Positions 43,950-53,456 of a DNA stretch of 64,000 nt are shown here, in pieces. The stretch's first letter is position 1. Each line of letters begins with the position of its first letter. The DNA comes from Phenylobacterium sp. (lineage in GTDB: Bacteria > Pseudomonadota > Alphaproteobacteria > Caulobacterales > Caulobacteraceae). Below the pieces are notes generated by a model. The model worked only from the letters and a program-made list of their open reading frames with translations, was not told the DNA's origin and ran no database searches. The DNA lies in assembly GCA_017991675.1 (NCBI GenBank), contig JAGOQB010000010.1, forward strand, positions 1-64,000. Direction: 5' to 3'. The position numbers and the translations under genes are program-made.

Positions 43950-46394
43950 TTAGAACTTGAAGGTCAGTGAGGCCCCGTAGGTCCGGGTCTGTCCCGGGAA
44001 GCGGACCACGACGTTGGCGTTGCTGCTGACCGCGCTCCAGTAATACTCGTCGGTCAGGTTGCGGCCCCAGAGCGACAGCTCCCAGCGGTCGTCCAGCGCG
44101 TGCAGGCCGAGGCTGGCGTTCAGCACGCCGTAGTCCTCGATCACGAAGCGCGGGTCGCCCTCCAGGTCGGCGTGCGACTTGGACTGGTAGCGGCCGGCGA
44201 TCGCGGCCTGCAGGCCGAGGTTCTCGCTCAGGTCGCGGCTGTAGAGCGCCGTCAGGCCGCCCTGGAACTTCGGGCTGTAGAGGAACGGCTTGCCGTCGAA
44301 GTCCATCGGCCGGCCGGCGGCGTTGATGCCGATGTAGTTCTTGACCTCGGTGTGCAGGAAGGTGGCCGAACCGATCAGGGTCAGGCCTTGCGTCGCGCGC
44401 CAGGTCACCTCGCCATCCAGGCCGTAGGCCTCGGACTCCGGCACGTTGGCGAGCCGGGAGAGGGCCGTATAGATCGGGTCGGCGAAATAGACGCTGAGCT
44501 GCTTGTCCTCGTAGTCGTAATAGAAGGCGCTGACATTGGCCTGCACGCGCCGCTCGAACAGCACCGCCTTCACGCCGACCTCGTAGGCGGTCAGTAGTTC
44601 CTGGGTCGCCGGCGCGTTCTGGGTCGAGATGTTGGCCGCATTGATCGGCGTCGCGCCGGCCTTGGCCCCGCGCGAGATCGAGCCGAACACCAGCACGCCC
44701 TCGGCCGGGGTCCAGTCCAGCGCCACCCGCCAGGCGACGTTGTCCTCATCGAGCGTCGAGGTGACCAGGCCGAAGGCGCGCTTGGCCGGATCGAAGGTGT
44801 TGCAGTCGTTGGGCCCGATCGGCGCCACCATGCCGTAGGCCTGGAAGAACAGCGCCCGGTTCACGACATTGACGTTGGGCAGCATGCTGCCGTTCACGTC
44901 CCGCGAGCAGCCGGCATAGTCCTGCTTGTCCTGGGTGTAGCGGATGCCGGCGGTCAGCTTGAACTGCTCGTTGAAGCGGTAGTCGCCGTTGGCGAACAGG
45001 CTCCAGGTGTCGGTCTCGATACGGCCGATGTCCTGGTAGGTCCGGAACGACTGGTTCAGCTGGGTCGGGGTGTAGCCGCCGGAGTTGAACGGCGTGGCCA
45101 GCAGCGGCTGGCCGACCGTCCGGATCAGGGTGACGTTGGCGTTCTGGCCCAGCAGGGTGCGGTTGGAATCGAGGATTCGGTCGCGGGCGACATAGCCGCC
45201 GACCAGCCAGAAGACGTTCTCGCCCGACCCTTCCAGGTGGATTTCCTGGGCGATCGATTCGATGTCGCCCTGGGCATGCTGGATCAGGATCTCGTAGGGC
45301 GCGCCGCTCCAGTCGAACTTCGCGTTGCGCTCAAGCTTGTTGTAGCTGGTCAGCGAGACGAGCTGCATATCGCCGCCGATGTCCCAATCGATCCGCACCT
45401 TGCCGGCGTAGAAGTCGTTGTTCTCGCGCAGCGGGCCGCCGATGCCGATCCCGACCCCGATGTCGGCCGAGCGCACCGACAGCGGCGCCCAGTCGGCCTG
45501 GTCGGCCTTGGTCGGAGCGTTGGCGGCGATATAGGCGGCCAGGCCCGGGGCGTTGAACGGGCTGCCGGTGGTGGCGGGGGTGAAGCCGATGCCCTGCGCC
45601 GCGACGGTGTCGGACTTGTTGCGCCAGGCGGTCAGCGAGACGTCGATGGACAGCGTGTCGGCGGGTTGCAGCGCCAGCGAGGCGCGAGCGCCGTAGCGGT
45701 GCACCTCGCCCTGGCGCTCGCCGCGGGAGTTGCTGATCTGCCAACCCTCGTCGCTGTCCTCGGTGCGGAACGCCAGGCGGCCCTGGACGCGGTCGGCGAT
45801 CGGGCCGCTGACATAGCCCTCGAAGTTACGGGTCTTGTAGTTGCCGATCTCGCCGGTGATCGCCGCCTGAAAGTCCTCGGTCGGCTTGCGGGTGACGAAG
45901 TCGATCAGGCCGGCGGTGGTGTTGCGGCCATAGAGCGTGCCCTGCGGGCCCTTCAGCACTTCCACCCGTTCCAGGTCGTAGATCGGCCCGGTGTTCATCA
46001 TCGGATAGGCGTAGGCGACCTCGTCGGTATAGGTGCCGACGGTCGAGGTGGCCGACATGTTGATCGTGTTGAAGCCGATTCCGCGCAGGGTGTAGGTCGG
46101 CACCCCCTGATAGCTCTGCGACACGCTGAAGCTGGGCGCGAAGGTGCTCAGATCCTTCACGTTGGTGACGTGCAGCTTCTCCAGGGTCTCGCCGGTGACG
46201 GCCTGGATGCCCATGCCGACGGCGTTGGCGGTCTCTTCCCGGCGCTGGGCGGTGACGACGACCGCCTCGATCTCGGTGGCGCTCTGGCCCGCCCCCTGGC
46301 CCGATGATTGAGCCGCGGCAGGCGCGGCCGAAAACAGTGCGGCCGTACTGACGCCCAGCGCCAGCAGTCCGCGCAGGCTGAATTGTCCTGGCAT
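43950..46394 (-). CDS. TonB-dependent outer-membrane receptor
   Basis: 814 residues: signal peptide MPGQFSLRGLLALGVSTAALF to AAAQ, a TonB box region IEAVVVTAQRR, a plug domain (TLRGIGFNT, RVEVLKGPQGTLYGRNTTAGLIDFVT) and a 22-strand barrel ending in LTFKF. GGAGGAAGATC precedes ATG 46394. It should import a scarce ligand, possibly an organophosphate or a metal complex, through the outer membrane. Its promoter lies in the 209 bp shared with pstC, which contains a strong Pho box, so phosphate control is likely. Ligand unknown. Confidence 0.88.
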   Translation of the reverse strand: MPGQFSLRGLLALGVSTAALFSAAPAAAQSSGQGAGQSATEIEAVVVTAQRREETANAVGMGIQAVTGETLEKLHVTNVKDLSTFAPSFSVSQSYQGVPTYTLRGIGFNTINMSATSTVGTYTDEVAYAYPMMNTGPIYDLERVEVLKGPQGTLYGRNTTAGLIDFVTRKPTEDFQAAITGEIGNYKTRNFEGYVSGPIADRVQGRLAFRTEDSDEGWQISNSRGERQGEVHRYGARASLALQPADTLSIDVSLTAWRNKSDTVAAQGIGFTPATTGSPFNAPGLAAYIAANAPTKADQADWAPLSVRSADIGVGIGIGGPLRENNDFYAGKVRIDWDIGGDMQLVSLTSYNKLERNAKFDWSGAPYEILIQHAQGDIESIAQEIHLEGSGENVFWLVGGYVARDRILDSNRTLLGQNANVTLIRTVGQPLLATPFNSGGYTPTQLNQSFRTYQDIGRIETDTWSLFANGDYRFNEQFKLTAGIRYTQDKQDYAGCSRDVNGSMLPNVNVVNRALFFQAYGMVAPIGPNDCNTFDPAKRAFGLVTSTLDEDNVAWRVALDWTPAEGVLVFGSISRGAKAGATPINAANISTQNAPATQELLTAYEVGVKAVLFERRVQANVSAFYYDYEDKQLSVYFADPIYTALSRLANVPESEAYGLDGEVTWRATQGLTLIGSATFLHTEVKNYIGINAAGRPMDFDGKPFLYSPKFQGGLTALYSRDLSENLGLQAAIAGRYQSKSHADLEGDPRFVIEDYGVLNASLGLHALDDRWELSLWGRNLTDEYYWSAVSSNANVVVRFPGQTRTYGASLTFKF

Positions 46395-46522
46395 GATCTT
46401 CCTCCTCCGGCGCCGCGCCTCTGTCGTGCGCGTGCGGCCTATCCAGGACGAAGGGTGCGCAGTTCTCGAGGCCGCGCCTAGCTGACGGAAGTGATAGGGC
46501 GGCCCCCCACATGGTAATGAAA

Positions 46523-46556
46523 CTGTCATCGAACTGTCGCAGGCGGACAGCATAAG
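46523..46556 (+). promoter_or_regulatory. Pho box and -10 of the pst operon
   Basis: CTGTCATCGAACTGTCGC (46523-46540) is two 7-base PhoB half-sites separated by 4 bases, matching the Pho box pattern CTGTCAT-N4-CTGTCA. CATAAG starts 10 bases later (46551-46556), the spacing at which PhoB replaces the -35 element. The site is 64 bp before pstC. It is 128 bp before the divergent TonB receptor and may activate both. Confidence 0.85.
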
Positions 46557-46603
46557 GCGGGCAACTTCCGGCCCGGGCGGGCAGAGGGGCGATCAGCCTC
46601 TCG

Positions 46604-48079
46604 ATGGCCTGGCTCGCGCAACGGCATGGACCTTCGATGCTCACCTGGATCGCCCTGACCGCGCTGCTGCTGTTCTCGCTGGCCACCTACATGGCCGGCC
46701 GCCGCCGCGCGGTCGCCGCCACCGCCGGCAAGCCGGCTCAGCTGCATTCGCTGCCCGGCTACTACGGCAGCTACGCCGCCCTCTGGGCGGGCGTGCCCGC
46801 CGCGCTGCTGATCCTGCTGTTCGCGATGTTCGGCGGGCGGCTGGAGGAGGGGCTGCTGCGCCTCGATCCGCCGGCCGCGGTGCAGGAACTGACGGCCCCG
46901 CAGCAGGACGTCTTCTTCGACGACGCGCGCGCCATCGCCCATGGCGGAACGCCCAGCGAGACCATCTACGACGGGGCGCTGAAGACCGCGCTTGAGGACA
47001 AGGCCGCCAAGTCGCAGCAGATCGCCGGCCTGATCCAGTACGGCTCCATCGGCCTGGGCGCGATCCTGGCGCTGGCCGGGGTGTTCATCGCCTATCCGCG
47101 CATTTCCCCGCAGTTCCGCGCCCGCAACAAGGTCGAGGGCTGGGTCGCGGGCCTGTTCATCGTCTGCTCGGTCACCGCCATCCTGACCACCGCCGGGATC
47201 ATCGCCTCGCTGGTCTGGGAAAGCTGGCGCTTCTTCCAGGCCGTGCCGGTGCACGAGTTCCTGTTCGGCACCGAGTGGAACCCGCAGATCGCCATGCGCG
47301 CCGACCAGTTCGCCGGGGCCGGCGCTTTTGGAGCCGTGCCGCTGTTCGTCGGCACCTTCCTGATCATGCTGATCGCCATGCTGGTCGCCGCCCCCATCGG
47401 CCTGTTCTCGGCGATCTACCTGTCGGAGTACGCCAGCTCCTGGACACGCTCGGTGGTCAAGCCGCTGCTGGAGATCCTCGCCGGCGTGCCGACCGTGGTC
47501 TACGGCTTCTTCGCCGCCCTGACCGTCGGGCCGCTGTTCCGCTCGTTCTTCAACTGGATCGGCGCCCAGCTGGCCGGCGGCAGCTTCGATGGCCTCGCCC
47601 AATACCTGATGCAGGTGCAGAACCAGATGGCCCTGGTCGCCGGGGCGGTGATGGGGATCATGCTGATCCCCTTCGTCTCCTCGCTCAGCGACGACATCAT
47701 CAACGCCGTGCCGCAGTCGCTGCGCGACGGCAGCCTGGCCATGGGCGCGACGCGCTCCGAAACGGTTAAGAAGGTTGTGCTGCCGGCGGCCTTGCCGGGG
47801 ATCATGGCCGCCCTGCTGCTGGCCGTGTCCCGCGCCGTCGGCGAGACCATGATCGTCACCATGGCCGCCGGCCTGCAGGCCCGCATGACCCTCAATCCGC
47901 TGGACACCGTCACCACCGTGACCGTCCAGATCGTGACCCTCCTCACCGGCGACCAGGAGTTCGACAGCCCCAAGACCCTGTCGGCCTTCGGCCTTGGCCT
48001 CACCCTCTTCGCGGTGACGCTGATGCTGAACATCGTCGCCCTGCGCATCGTGCAGAAATACCGGGAACAGTATGACTGA
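46604..48079 (+). CDS. pstC: Phosphate ABC transporter permease PstC
   Basis: 491 residues, longer than E. coli PstC (about 320). An N-terminal ~170-residue extension with two helices (WIALTALLLFSLATYMAG, YGSYAALWAGVPAALLILLFAMF) precedes the permease, as in many alphaproteobacteria. The core has six helices and the EAA loop SLRDGSLAMGATRSETVKKVVLPAALPGIMAA. It forms the inner-membrane phosphate channel with PstA. ATG 46604 or 46637 can start it. Its end overlaps pstA by 8 bp. Confidence 0.93.
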   Translation: MAWLAQRHGPSMLTWIALTALLLFSLATYMAGRRRAVAATAGKPAQLHSLPGYYGSYAALWAGVPAALLILLFAMFGGRLEEGLLRLDPPAAVQELTAPQQDVFFDDARAIAHGGTPSETIYDGALKTALEDKAAKSQQIAGLIQYGSIGLGAILALAGVFIAYPRISPQFRARNKVEGWVAGLFIVCSVTAILTTAGIIASLVWESWRFFQAVPVHEFLFGTEWNPQIAMRADQFAGAGAFGAVPLFVGTFLIMLIAMLVAAPIGLFSAIYLSEYASSWTRSVVKPLLEILAGVPTVVYGFFAALTVGPLFRSFFNWIGAQLAGGSFDGLAQYLMQVQNQMALVAGAVMGIMLIPFVSSLSDDIINAVPQSLRDGSLAMGATRSETVKKVVLPAALPGIMAALLLAVSRAVGETMIVTMAAGLQARMTLNPLDTVTTVTVQIVTLLTGDQEFDSPKTLSAFGLGLTLFAVTLMLNIVALRIVQKYREQYD

Positions 48080-49364
48080 CGCCGCCCTGACGCCCCCCGC
48101 GACCAGCCTGCGCCAGACCGTCGAGGCGCGGCTGAAGAAGCGCCACGCCCAGGAAATGCGCTTCCGCCTCTATGGCCGCCTGGCCATCGTGGTCGCGCTG
48201 TCGTTCCTGGCGATCCTGCTCGGCCGGATCGTGACCCAGGGCTATTCGACCTTCGTCGACTACCAGATCACCGTCCCGGTGCACCTGGACGCCAGCAAGA
48301 TCGACAAGGCCGATCCGACCGGCGCCAACTACGACATGCTGGTCGCCAACTCGGTGCTGGCCAAGCTGGGCGAGACCGACGACGAGTTCGGGAACACGTC
48401 GGGCAAGGTCATGGAGATCATGTCCAACGACCTCGGCTTCCAGCTGTTGAAGATGGTGCGCGAGGACCCCAGCCTGATCGGCAAGACGGTCACCGTCACC
48501 GGTCCGGTGAAGTCCGACGCCGCCCTCTACTTCAAGGGCCAGATCAAGCGCGCCACGCCCGAGGACGAGCGCAAGCTGGACGACCAGCAGCTGGACTGGA
48601 TGGACAAGCTGAAGGCCTCCGGCGCGGTCAGCTCCGGCTTCAATATCGGCTTCCTGACCCGCTCGGACTCCACCGAACCGGAGCAGGCCGGCGTGCTGGG
48701 CGCCATCGTCGGCTCGCTGATGATGCTGCTGGTCACCGCCACCCTGGCGATCCCGATCGGGGTGCTGGCGGCGACCTATCTCGAAGAGTTCGCGCCGAAG
48801 AACCGCTGGACCGACCTGATCGAGGTCAACATCAACAACCTGGCCGCCGTGCCGTCGATCGTCTACGGCCTGCTCGGCCTGGCGGTGTTCATCAACTGGC
48901 TGTCGGTGCCGCGCTCTTCGCCGCTGGTCGGCGGCCTGGTGCTGGCGCTGATGTCGCTGCCGACCGTGATCATCGCCACCCGCTCGGCCCTGAAGGCGGT
49001 GCCGCCCTCGATCCGCGAGGCCGCGCTCGGGGTCGGCGCCTCGCGCACCCAGACGGTGTTCCACCACGTGCTGCCGCTGGCCATGCCCGGCGTGATGACC
49101 GGCTCGATCCTCTCCCTGGCCCACGCCCTGGGCGAGACCGCCCCGCTGCTGATGATCGGCATGGTCTCGTTCGTGCCCGGCGTGCCGGAAGGTTTCACCG
49201 GCGCGGCCACCGTCCTGCCCGTTCAGGTGTTCATCTGGGAGAACGCGTCCGAGCGCGGCTTCCATGAACGCACCGCCGCCGCCATCCTCGTGCTGCTGGT
49301 CTTCATGATCGTCATGAACCTGGCCGCCATCCTCGTGCGACGCCGCTTCGAGCGGCGGTGGTGA
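48072..49364 (+). CDS. pstA: Phosphate ABC transporter permease PstA
   Basis: 430 residues. The N-terminal third is a DUF3333-type extension with one helix ([21 protein letters not shown]) and a periplasmic part ([17 protein letters not shown]). The permease core follows with helices from [32 protein letters not shown] and the EAA loop [32 protein letters not shown]. It pairs with PstC. The ATG lies inside the end of pstC. The stop is 4 bp before pstB. Confidence 0.93.
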   Translation: MTDAALTPPATSLRQTVEARLKKRHAQEMRFRLYGRLAIVVALSFLAILLGRIVTQGYSTFVDYQITVPVHLDASKIDKADPTGANYDMLVANSVLAKLGETDDEFGNTSGKVMEIMSNDLGFQLLKMVREDPSLIGKTVTVTGPVKSDAALYFKGQIKRATPEDERKLDDQQLDWMDKLKASGAVSSGFNIGFLTRSDSTEPEQAGVLGAIVGSLMMLLVTATLAIPIGVLAATYLEEFAPKNRWTDLIEVNINNLAAVPSIVYGLLGLAVFINWLSVPRSSPLVGGLVLALMSLPTVIIATRSALKAVPPSIREAALGVGASRTQTVFHHVLPLAMPGVMTGSILSLAHALGETAPLLMIGMVSFVPGVPEGFTGAATVLPVQVFIWENASERGFHERTAAAILVLLVFMIVMNLAAILVRRRFERRW

Positions 49365-49368
49365 GACG

Positions 49369-50247
49369 ATGCGCCTGAGTTTCCCGAGGTTTCCCATGCC
49401 CAGCCAGCGAGATGACGCCATGGCTCACGACACCGCCGCCGCCCCTATCCACATCGCCGTCGACCGCGGTCACGCGGCCCTGCCCAGCGCGCCGGTCAAG
49501 ATCCGCGCCCGCGACGTCAGCGTCTTCTACGGCGAGAAGCAGGCGTTGTTCGACGTCTCCCTCGACGTGCCGGAGAACTCGGTCACCGCGCTGATCGGCC
49601 CGTCGGGCTGCGGCAAGTCGACCTTCCTGCGCTCGATCAACCGGATGAACGACACCATCCCGGGCGCCAAGGTCACCGGCCGCATCGAGCTGGACGGCGA
49701 GGACGTCAACGACCGCTCCATCGACCCGGTGGTGCTGCGCGCCCGCGTCGGCATGGTGTTCCAGAAGCCGAACCCGTTCCCCAAGACGATCTTCGAGAAC
49801 GTCGCCTACGGCCCGCGCATCCACGGCATCGCCACCGGCAAGGCCGAGCTGGAAGCCATCGTCGAATCCTCGCTGAAGCGCGCGGGCCTCTGGGCCGAGG
49901 TCGCCGACCGCCTGCACCAGCCGGGCACCGGTCTGTCCGGCGGCCAGCAGCAGCGCCTGGTCATCGCGAGAGCCATCGCCGTGTCGCCGGAAGTCATCCT
50001 GATGGACGAGCCGTGCTCGGCCCTCGACCCGATCGCCACCGCGCGGATCGAGGAACTGATCGACGAGTTGCGCAACCAGTACTGCATCGTCATCGTCACC
50101 CACTCGATGGCCCAGGCCGCGCGGGTGTCGCAGAAGACCGCCTTCTTCCATCTGGGCAAGCTGGTGGAGGCCGGGCCCACCGGCGAGATCTTCACCAACC
50201 CGCGCGACAGCCGCACCCAGGACTACATCACCGGCCGCTTCGGCTAG
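49369..50247 (+). CDS. pstB: Phosphate ABC transporter ATPase PstB
   Basis: 292 residues with Walker A GPSGCGKS, PstB-specific [23 protein letters not shown], signature [17 protein letters not shown] and Walker [17 protein letters not shown], then [12 protein letters not shown]. It energises PstC/PstA phosphate uptake at the inner membrane. Alternative ATGs at 49396 and 49420 would shorten the variable head; none has a clearly better ribosome site. It belongs to the pstC-pstA-pstB-phoU-phoB operon. Confidence 0.95.
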   Translation: MRLSFPRFPMPSQRDDAMAHDTAAAPIHIAVDRGHAALPSAPVKIRARDVSVFYGEKQALFDVSLDVPENSVTALIGPSGCGKSTFLRSINRMNDTIPGAKVTGRIELDGEDVNDRSIDPVVLRARVGMVFQKPNPFPKTIFENVAYGPRIHGIATGKAELEAIVESSLKRAGLWAEVADRLHQPGTGLSGGQQQRLVIARAIAVSPEVILMDEPCSALDPIATARIEELIDELRNQYCIVIVTHSMAQAARVSQKTAFFHLGKLVEAGPTGEIFTNPRDSRTQDYITGRFG

Positions 50248-50257
50248 GGGCAGGGAC

Positions 50258-50953
50258 ATGAACGAGCACATCGTCAAATCCTACGAAGACGAACTGAACA
50301 CCCTGACCGCCGACTGCGCGCGGATGGGCGGGCTGACCGAGGCCCAGGTCGGCGACGCCCTCGACGCCGTGGTCAAGCGCGACCAGGCGCTGGCCGAGTC
50401 GGTGGTCGGCCGCGACGAGCGGCTGGACGTCCTGGAGGCCGACATCGAGCGCAAGGCGATCCGCCTGATCGCGCTGCGCCAGCCGATGGCCAACGACCTG
50501 CGCAAGACCGTGGCGGCGATGAAGATCGCCTCGAACCTCGAACGCTGCGGGGATCTCGCCAAGAACATCGCCAAGCGCACCATGATCCTCAACGAGGCCG
50601 AGCCGATCAGTCCGCTGACCCGCTCGATCGAGCGCATGGGCCGCCTGGTGCTGGGCCGTCTGAAGGACGTGCTGGACGCCTACACCGGCTCCGACCTCGA
50701 CCGCGCCCTGGCGGTCTGGTCGCGTGACGACGAGGTCGACGAGCACTACAACAGCCTGTTCCGCGAGCTGCTGACCTACATGATGGGCGACCCGCGCACG
50801 ATCACCGCCTGCGCCCACCTGCTGTTCGTGGCCAAGAACCTCGAGCGCATCGGCGACCACGCCACCAACATCGCCGAGATCATCCACTACGAAATCACCG
50901 GCGAGGAGATGATCTCCGCCGACCGGCCCAAGACCGACGCGCTGAGCGTCTAG
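50258..50953 (+). CDS. phoU: Phosphate signalling protein PhoU
   Basis: 231 residues, two three-helix bundles of the PhoU fold. The paired metal-binding motifs are ERCGDLAKNIAKR in the first bundle and ERIGDHATNIAEI in the second. It links the Pst transporter to PhoR and restrains PhoR when phosphate is plentiful. It begins 10 bp after pstB and is followed by phoB after 12 bp. Confidence 0.95.
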   Translation: MNEHIVKSYEDELNTLTADCARMGGLTEAQVGDALDAVVKRDQALAESVVGRDERLDVLEADIERKAIRLIALRQPMANDLRKTVAAMKIASNLERCGDLAKNIAKRTMILNEAEPISPLTRSIERMGRLVLGRLKDVLDAYTGSDLDRALAVWSRDDEVDEHYNSLFRELLTYMMGDPRTITACAHLLFVAKNLERIGDHATNIAEIIHYEITGEEMISADRPKTDALSV

Positions 50954-50965
50954 GAGTCCGCTGAC

Positions 50966-51658
50966 TTGACGCCCTTTATTCTGGTGGTCGAGGACGAAGA
51001 CGCCCTCTCGACCCTGCTGCAGTACAACCTCGACAAGGAAGGCTACGACGTGGTCGTGGCCGCCGACGGCGAGGAGGCTCTGACCCTGGTCTCCGAGCGG
51101 CTGCCCGACATCATCATCCTCGACTGGATGCTGCCGAAGATCTCCGGGATCGAGGTCTGCCGGCGCCTGCGCCAGCGCTCGGAAAGCCGCAACGTCCCGA
51201 TCATCATGCTCACCGCCCGCGGCGAGGAGAGCGACCGGATCCGCGGCCTCGACACCGGCGCTGACGACTACATCGTCAAGCCGTTCGCGATGAGCGAGCT
51301 GTCGGCCCGCATCCGTGCGGTGCTGCGCCGCATCCGGCCGGGCCTGGCCGAGGATCGGGTCCACATCGGCGACCTGACCATCGACCGCGTCGCCCACCGG
51401 GTGAAGCGGGCCGGCAAGGAGATCCACCTCGGTCCCACCGAGTTCCGCCTGCTCGACTACCTGATGCAGCACCCGGGCCGGGTGTTCAGCCGCGAGCAAC
51501 TACTCGACGCGGTCTGGGGCTCGGACGTCTATGTCGAGGCGCGCACCGTCGACGTCCATGTCGGGCGCCTGCGCAAGGCGCTGAACAAGGAAGAGGCGAT
51601 GGTAGATCCGATCCGCACCGTGCGCTCGGCCGGCTACTCGCTGGACATGGACGCCTGA
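50966..51658 (+). CDS. phoB: Phosphate regulon response regulator PhoB
   Basis: 230 residues. The receiver domain has VVEDED (acidic pocket), phosphoacceptor Asp 53 in LDWMLP, Thr in MLTARG and Lys 105 in IVKPF. The OmpR-type winged-helix DNA-binding domain has HLGPTEFRLLDYLMQHPGRVFSREQLLDAVWG and a recognition helix VEARTVDVHVGRLRKAL. It binds Pho boxes such as the one at 46523. The start is TTG at 50966. It ends the operon; a composite palindrome follows. Confidence 0.95.
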   Translation: MTPFILVVEDEDALSTLLQYNLDKEGYDVVVAADGEEALTLVSERLPDIIILDWMLPKISGIEVCRRLRQRSESRNVPIIMLTARGEESDRIRGLDTGADDYIVKPFAMSELSARIRAVLRRIRPGLAEDRVHIGDLTIDRVAHRVKRAGKEIHLGPTEFRLLDYLMQHPGRVFSREQLLDAVWGSDVYVEARTVDVHVGRLRKALNKEEAMVDPIRTVRSAGYSLDMDA

Positions 51659-51665
51659 TGCAGTT

Positions 51666-51739
51666 GCTCCCCCGTTTGGGGGAGCTGTCAGCGTAGCTGA
51701 CTGAGGGGGCTTGCAGCGCTCGCCCCCTCAGAAGGGGAG
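51666..51739. repeat. Composite palindromic repeat after phoB
   Basis: Three adjacent inverted repeats: GCTCCCCC/GGGGGAGC (51666-51685), GTCAGC/GCTGAC (51687-51701) and TGAGGGGGC/GCCCCCTCA (51702-51730), then a G-rich tail. It sits between convergent phoB and the HD gene and can terminate both. The layered structure looks like a dispersed intergenic element. Confidence 0.7.
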
Positions 51740-51754
51740 GGGGGCAGCGCCCGC

Positions 51755-52375
51755 CTACGCCTCCTCGCGCTTGTAGATCGACCGCTTCGGCCGCTCCATC
51801 ACCCGGCGCAGCATCGGCTCGAACGCCTCCAGCGGCATCGACTGGTAGGCCGGGTCGAAGCTGTTCTGGTCGTACAGGTGGCAGAACTGGGCCGTGTATT
51901 CGAAGTCCGGATGGCCGCGGAACTGCTCGCGCATGTCGCGGTCCAGGCCGAGGTAGTGGAAGAAGTAGTAGCCCTGGAAGATGCCGTGCTTGTCGAGCAT
52001 CCAGTGGTGCCGCTCCGACACGTAGGGCTTCATGATCACCGCGCCGATTTCGGCGTGGTTGGCCGGGCCGAGGATGTCGCCGATGTCGTGCATCAGCGCA
52101 CAGACCACGTACTCCTCGTCGCGGCCGTCCTTGAACGCCCGGGTGGCGGTCTGCAGCGAGTGCTCCAGCCGGTCGACCGGATAGCCGCCGTCGTCGCCCT
52201 GCAGCATCTTCAGGTGGCCGATCAGCCGGTCGGGCAGGGCGCGGTTGAACGGGCCGGCGGCCTTCATGATGGCGCTCCAGTCGTCCTGGACGCCCTCGGT
52301 CATGGCCGTGAACTTGGCCTTCGCCTGGATCTCGCCGTCGGCCATGGCCGCCTCCCTAAGGTTTGTTTCGCTCAT
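51755..52375 (-). CDS. HD-domain diiron protein resembling PhnZ
   Basis: 206 residues. The likely metal ligands are His 72 (RLEHSLQ), His 96-Asp 97 (LMHDIGD), His 107 (NHAEIG), His 130 (LDKHG) and Asp 169 (YDQNSF). This is the six-ligand order of mixed-valence diiron HD oxygenases such as PhnZ, which cleaves 2-amino-1-hydroxyethylphosphonate and frees phosphate. Plain HD phosphohydrolases lack this full set. Placed next to the pho/pst operon, a phosphonate or related oxygenase role is attractive but inferred. ATG at 52375 is preferred to the open frame 9 codons longer. Confidence 0.65.
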   Translation of the reverse strand: MSETNLREAAMADGEIQAKAKFTAMTEGVQDDWSAIMKAAGPFNRALPDRLIGHLKMLQGDDGGYPVDRLEHSLQTATRAFKDGRDEEYVVCALMHDIGDILGPANHAEIGAVIMKPYVSERHHWMLDKHGIFQGYYFFHYLGLDRDMREQFRGHPDFEYTAQFCHLYDQNSFDPAYQSMPLEAFEPMLRRVMERPKRSIYKREEA

Positions 52376-52400
52376 CGTGCGGCGAGGGCGGCGAGGCGTC

Positions 52401-52438
52401 AAAACAAAAGGACCCGCCGGCGCGGGGCGGGCGGGTCC
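52401..52438 (-). terminator. Rho-independent terminator of the PEP-CTERM gene
   Basis: Arms GGACCCGCC (52410-52418) and GGCGGGTCC (52430-52438) form a 9-bp stem; on the minus strand it is followed by TTTTGTTTT. Confidence 0.85.
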
Positions 52439-52462
52439 TGATGCGGTCGGATGGTCGCGAGC

Positions 52463-52987
52463 CTAGGCGATGGCCAGGGCGCCCTTGCGACGCTGGGTGC
52501 GGATCGCGACCCCGGCGCCGGTGAAGCCGATGATCATCATCGCCCAGGTGGCCGGTTCGGGAACCGCCGAGCCGAAGGTCAGGGTGCCGCTGTAGGAGCC
52601 GTTGCCGCCGCTCTGGCCGGAGACTTCCAGCTTCTGCGCGCCGGCGGCGATCGGCAGGTTGAACAGCGAGCGGAACTCGACATCGCCGCTCGACATCAGG
52701 GCCAGCTCGACGCCGTTCAGCTTCACCGAGGTGAAGTTGATGTTGGTCGAGGGGGCGCCCAGGGTCAGGATCGAGCTGATGGTCGCGCCGCCGGCGCCGT
52801 TGACCGGGAAGACGAAGTCGAAGACGTGCGAGAAGCCGCCGCCGGCGACGGCGGTGTCGCCGAACACGCCGGTGATCGAGCCGTCGGCGGCCGGGGCGGT
52901 CAGCTTGATGTATTGCGCGGCGTTGGCGGCCGGAGCGGCGGCCAACATCGAGGCGGCGAGCGCGGCCCCGACAAACAGCTTCTTCAT
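52463..52987 (-). CDS. PExxWA-CTERM sorting-domain protein
   Basis: 174 residues: signal peptide MKKLFVGAALAASMLAAAPAANA, a beta-rich secreted body (FVFPVNGAGGATISSIL, KLNGVELAL), and the C-terminal sorting signal VPEPATWAMMIIGFTGAGVAIRTQRRK. The Pro-Glu-Pro-x-x-Trp-Ala motif, membrane helix and basic tail are those recognised by exosortase in alphaproteobacteria that make exopolysaccharide. Such proteins are processed and held at the cell surface or in the matrix. No exosortase is in the window. Body function is unknown. Confidence 0.9.
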   Translation of the reverse strand: MKKLFVGAALAASMLAAAPAANAAQYIKLTAPAADGSITGVFGDTAVAGGGFSHVFDFVFPVNGAGGATISSILTLGAPSTNINFTSVKLNGVELALMSSGDVEFRSLFNLPIAAGAQKLEVSGQSGGNGSYSGTLTFGSAVPEPATWAMMIIGFTGAGVAIRTQRRKGALAIA

Positions 52988-53309
52988 AGGGTACTCCAGG
53001 CTACTGGTGCGCCGAACTCGGGCGCAATCTTGAATTGTTTCACGAGCAACGACGCTATTGGGGCGTGCACATAGCCGCCTGCGACCATTCGGCGCAACAG
53101 GGTTAGCAAGAATTTACTATGAAGAATTGTAACGCCCGAACCACGGCGCGTAGAACCCGCGGATAGCGGGCAAGAACCTGCGCCCGCCGCGCGCATGGCG
53201 CCGCCATCCCGAGAATCGTCCACCGCCCGCCGCCGCCGCTTGAGCCGCAGGCCTGGAATCGCTAGATGGAGGTCCTTGGTGCGCCCGCTCTCTCGACGGC
53301 GCGCCCGGT
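52988..53309. other. Non-coding stretch before tRNA-Gly
   Basis: It holds the upstream region of the PEP-CTERM gene, including an AT-richer part around 53100-53135, and the tRNA promoter region. I see no gene in it; the minus-strand frames here are antisense to the tRNA. Confidence 0.5.
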
Positions 53310-53384
<75 letters not shown>

Positions 53385-53414
53385 ATGTTTCAATGACTTG
53401 GCCGGCCACCAGGC

Positions 53415-53456
53415 GCTCCATTTTGGAGCGTTTGGGAGTCCGTTTTGCAAAATGGT
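53415..53456 (+). terminator. tRNA terminator-like hairpin and adjacent palindrome
   Basis: CGCTCCA (53415-53421) and TGGAGCG (53425-53431) form a 7-bp stem followed by TTTGGG. A second palindrome, CCGTTTTGCAAAATGG, follows at 53441-53456. The first may end the tRNA transcript; the second has no assigned role. Confidence 0.45.
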
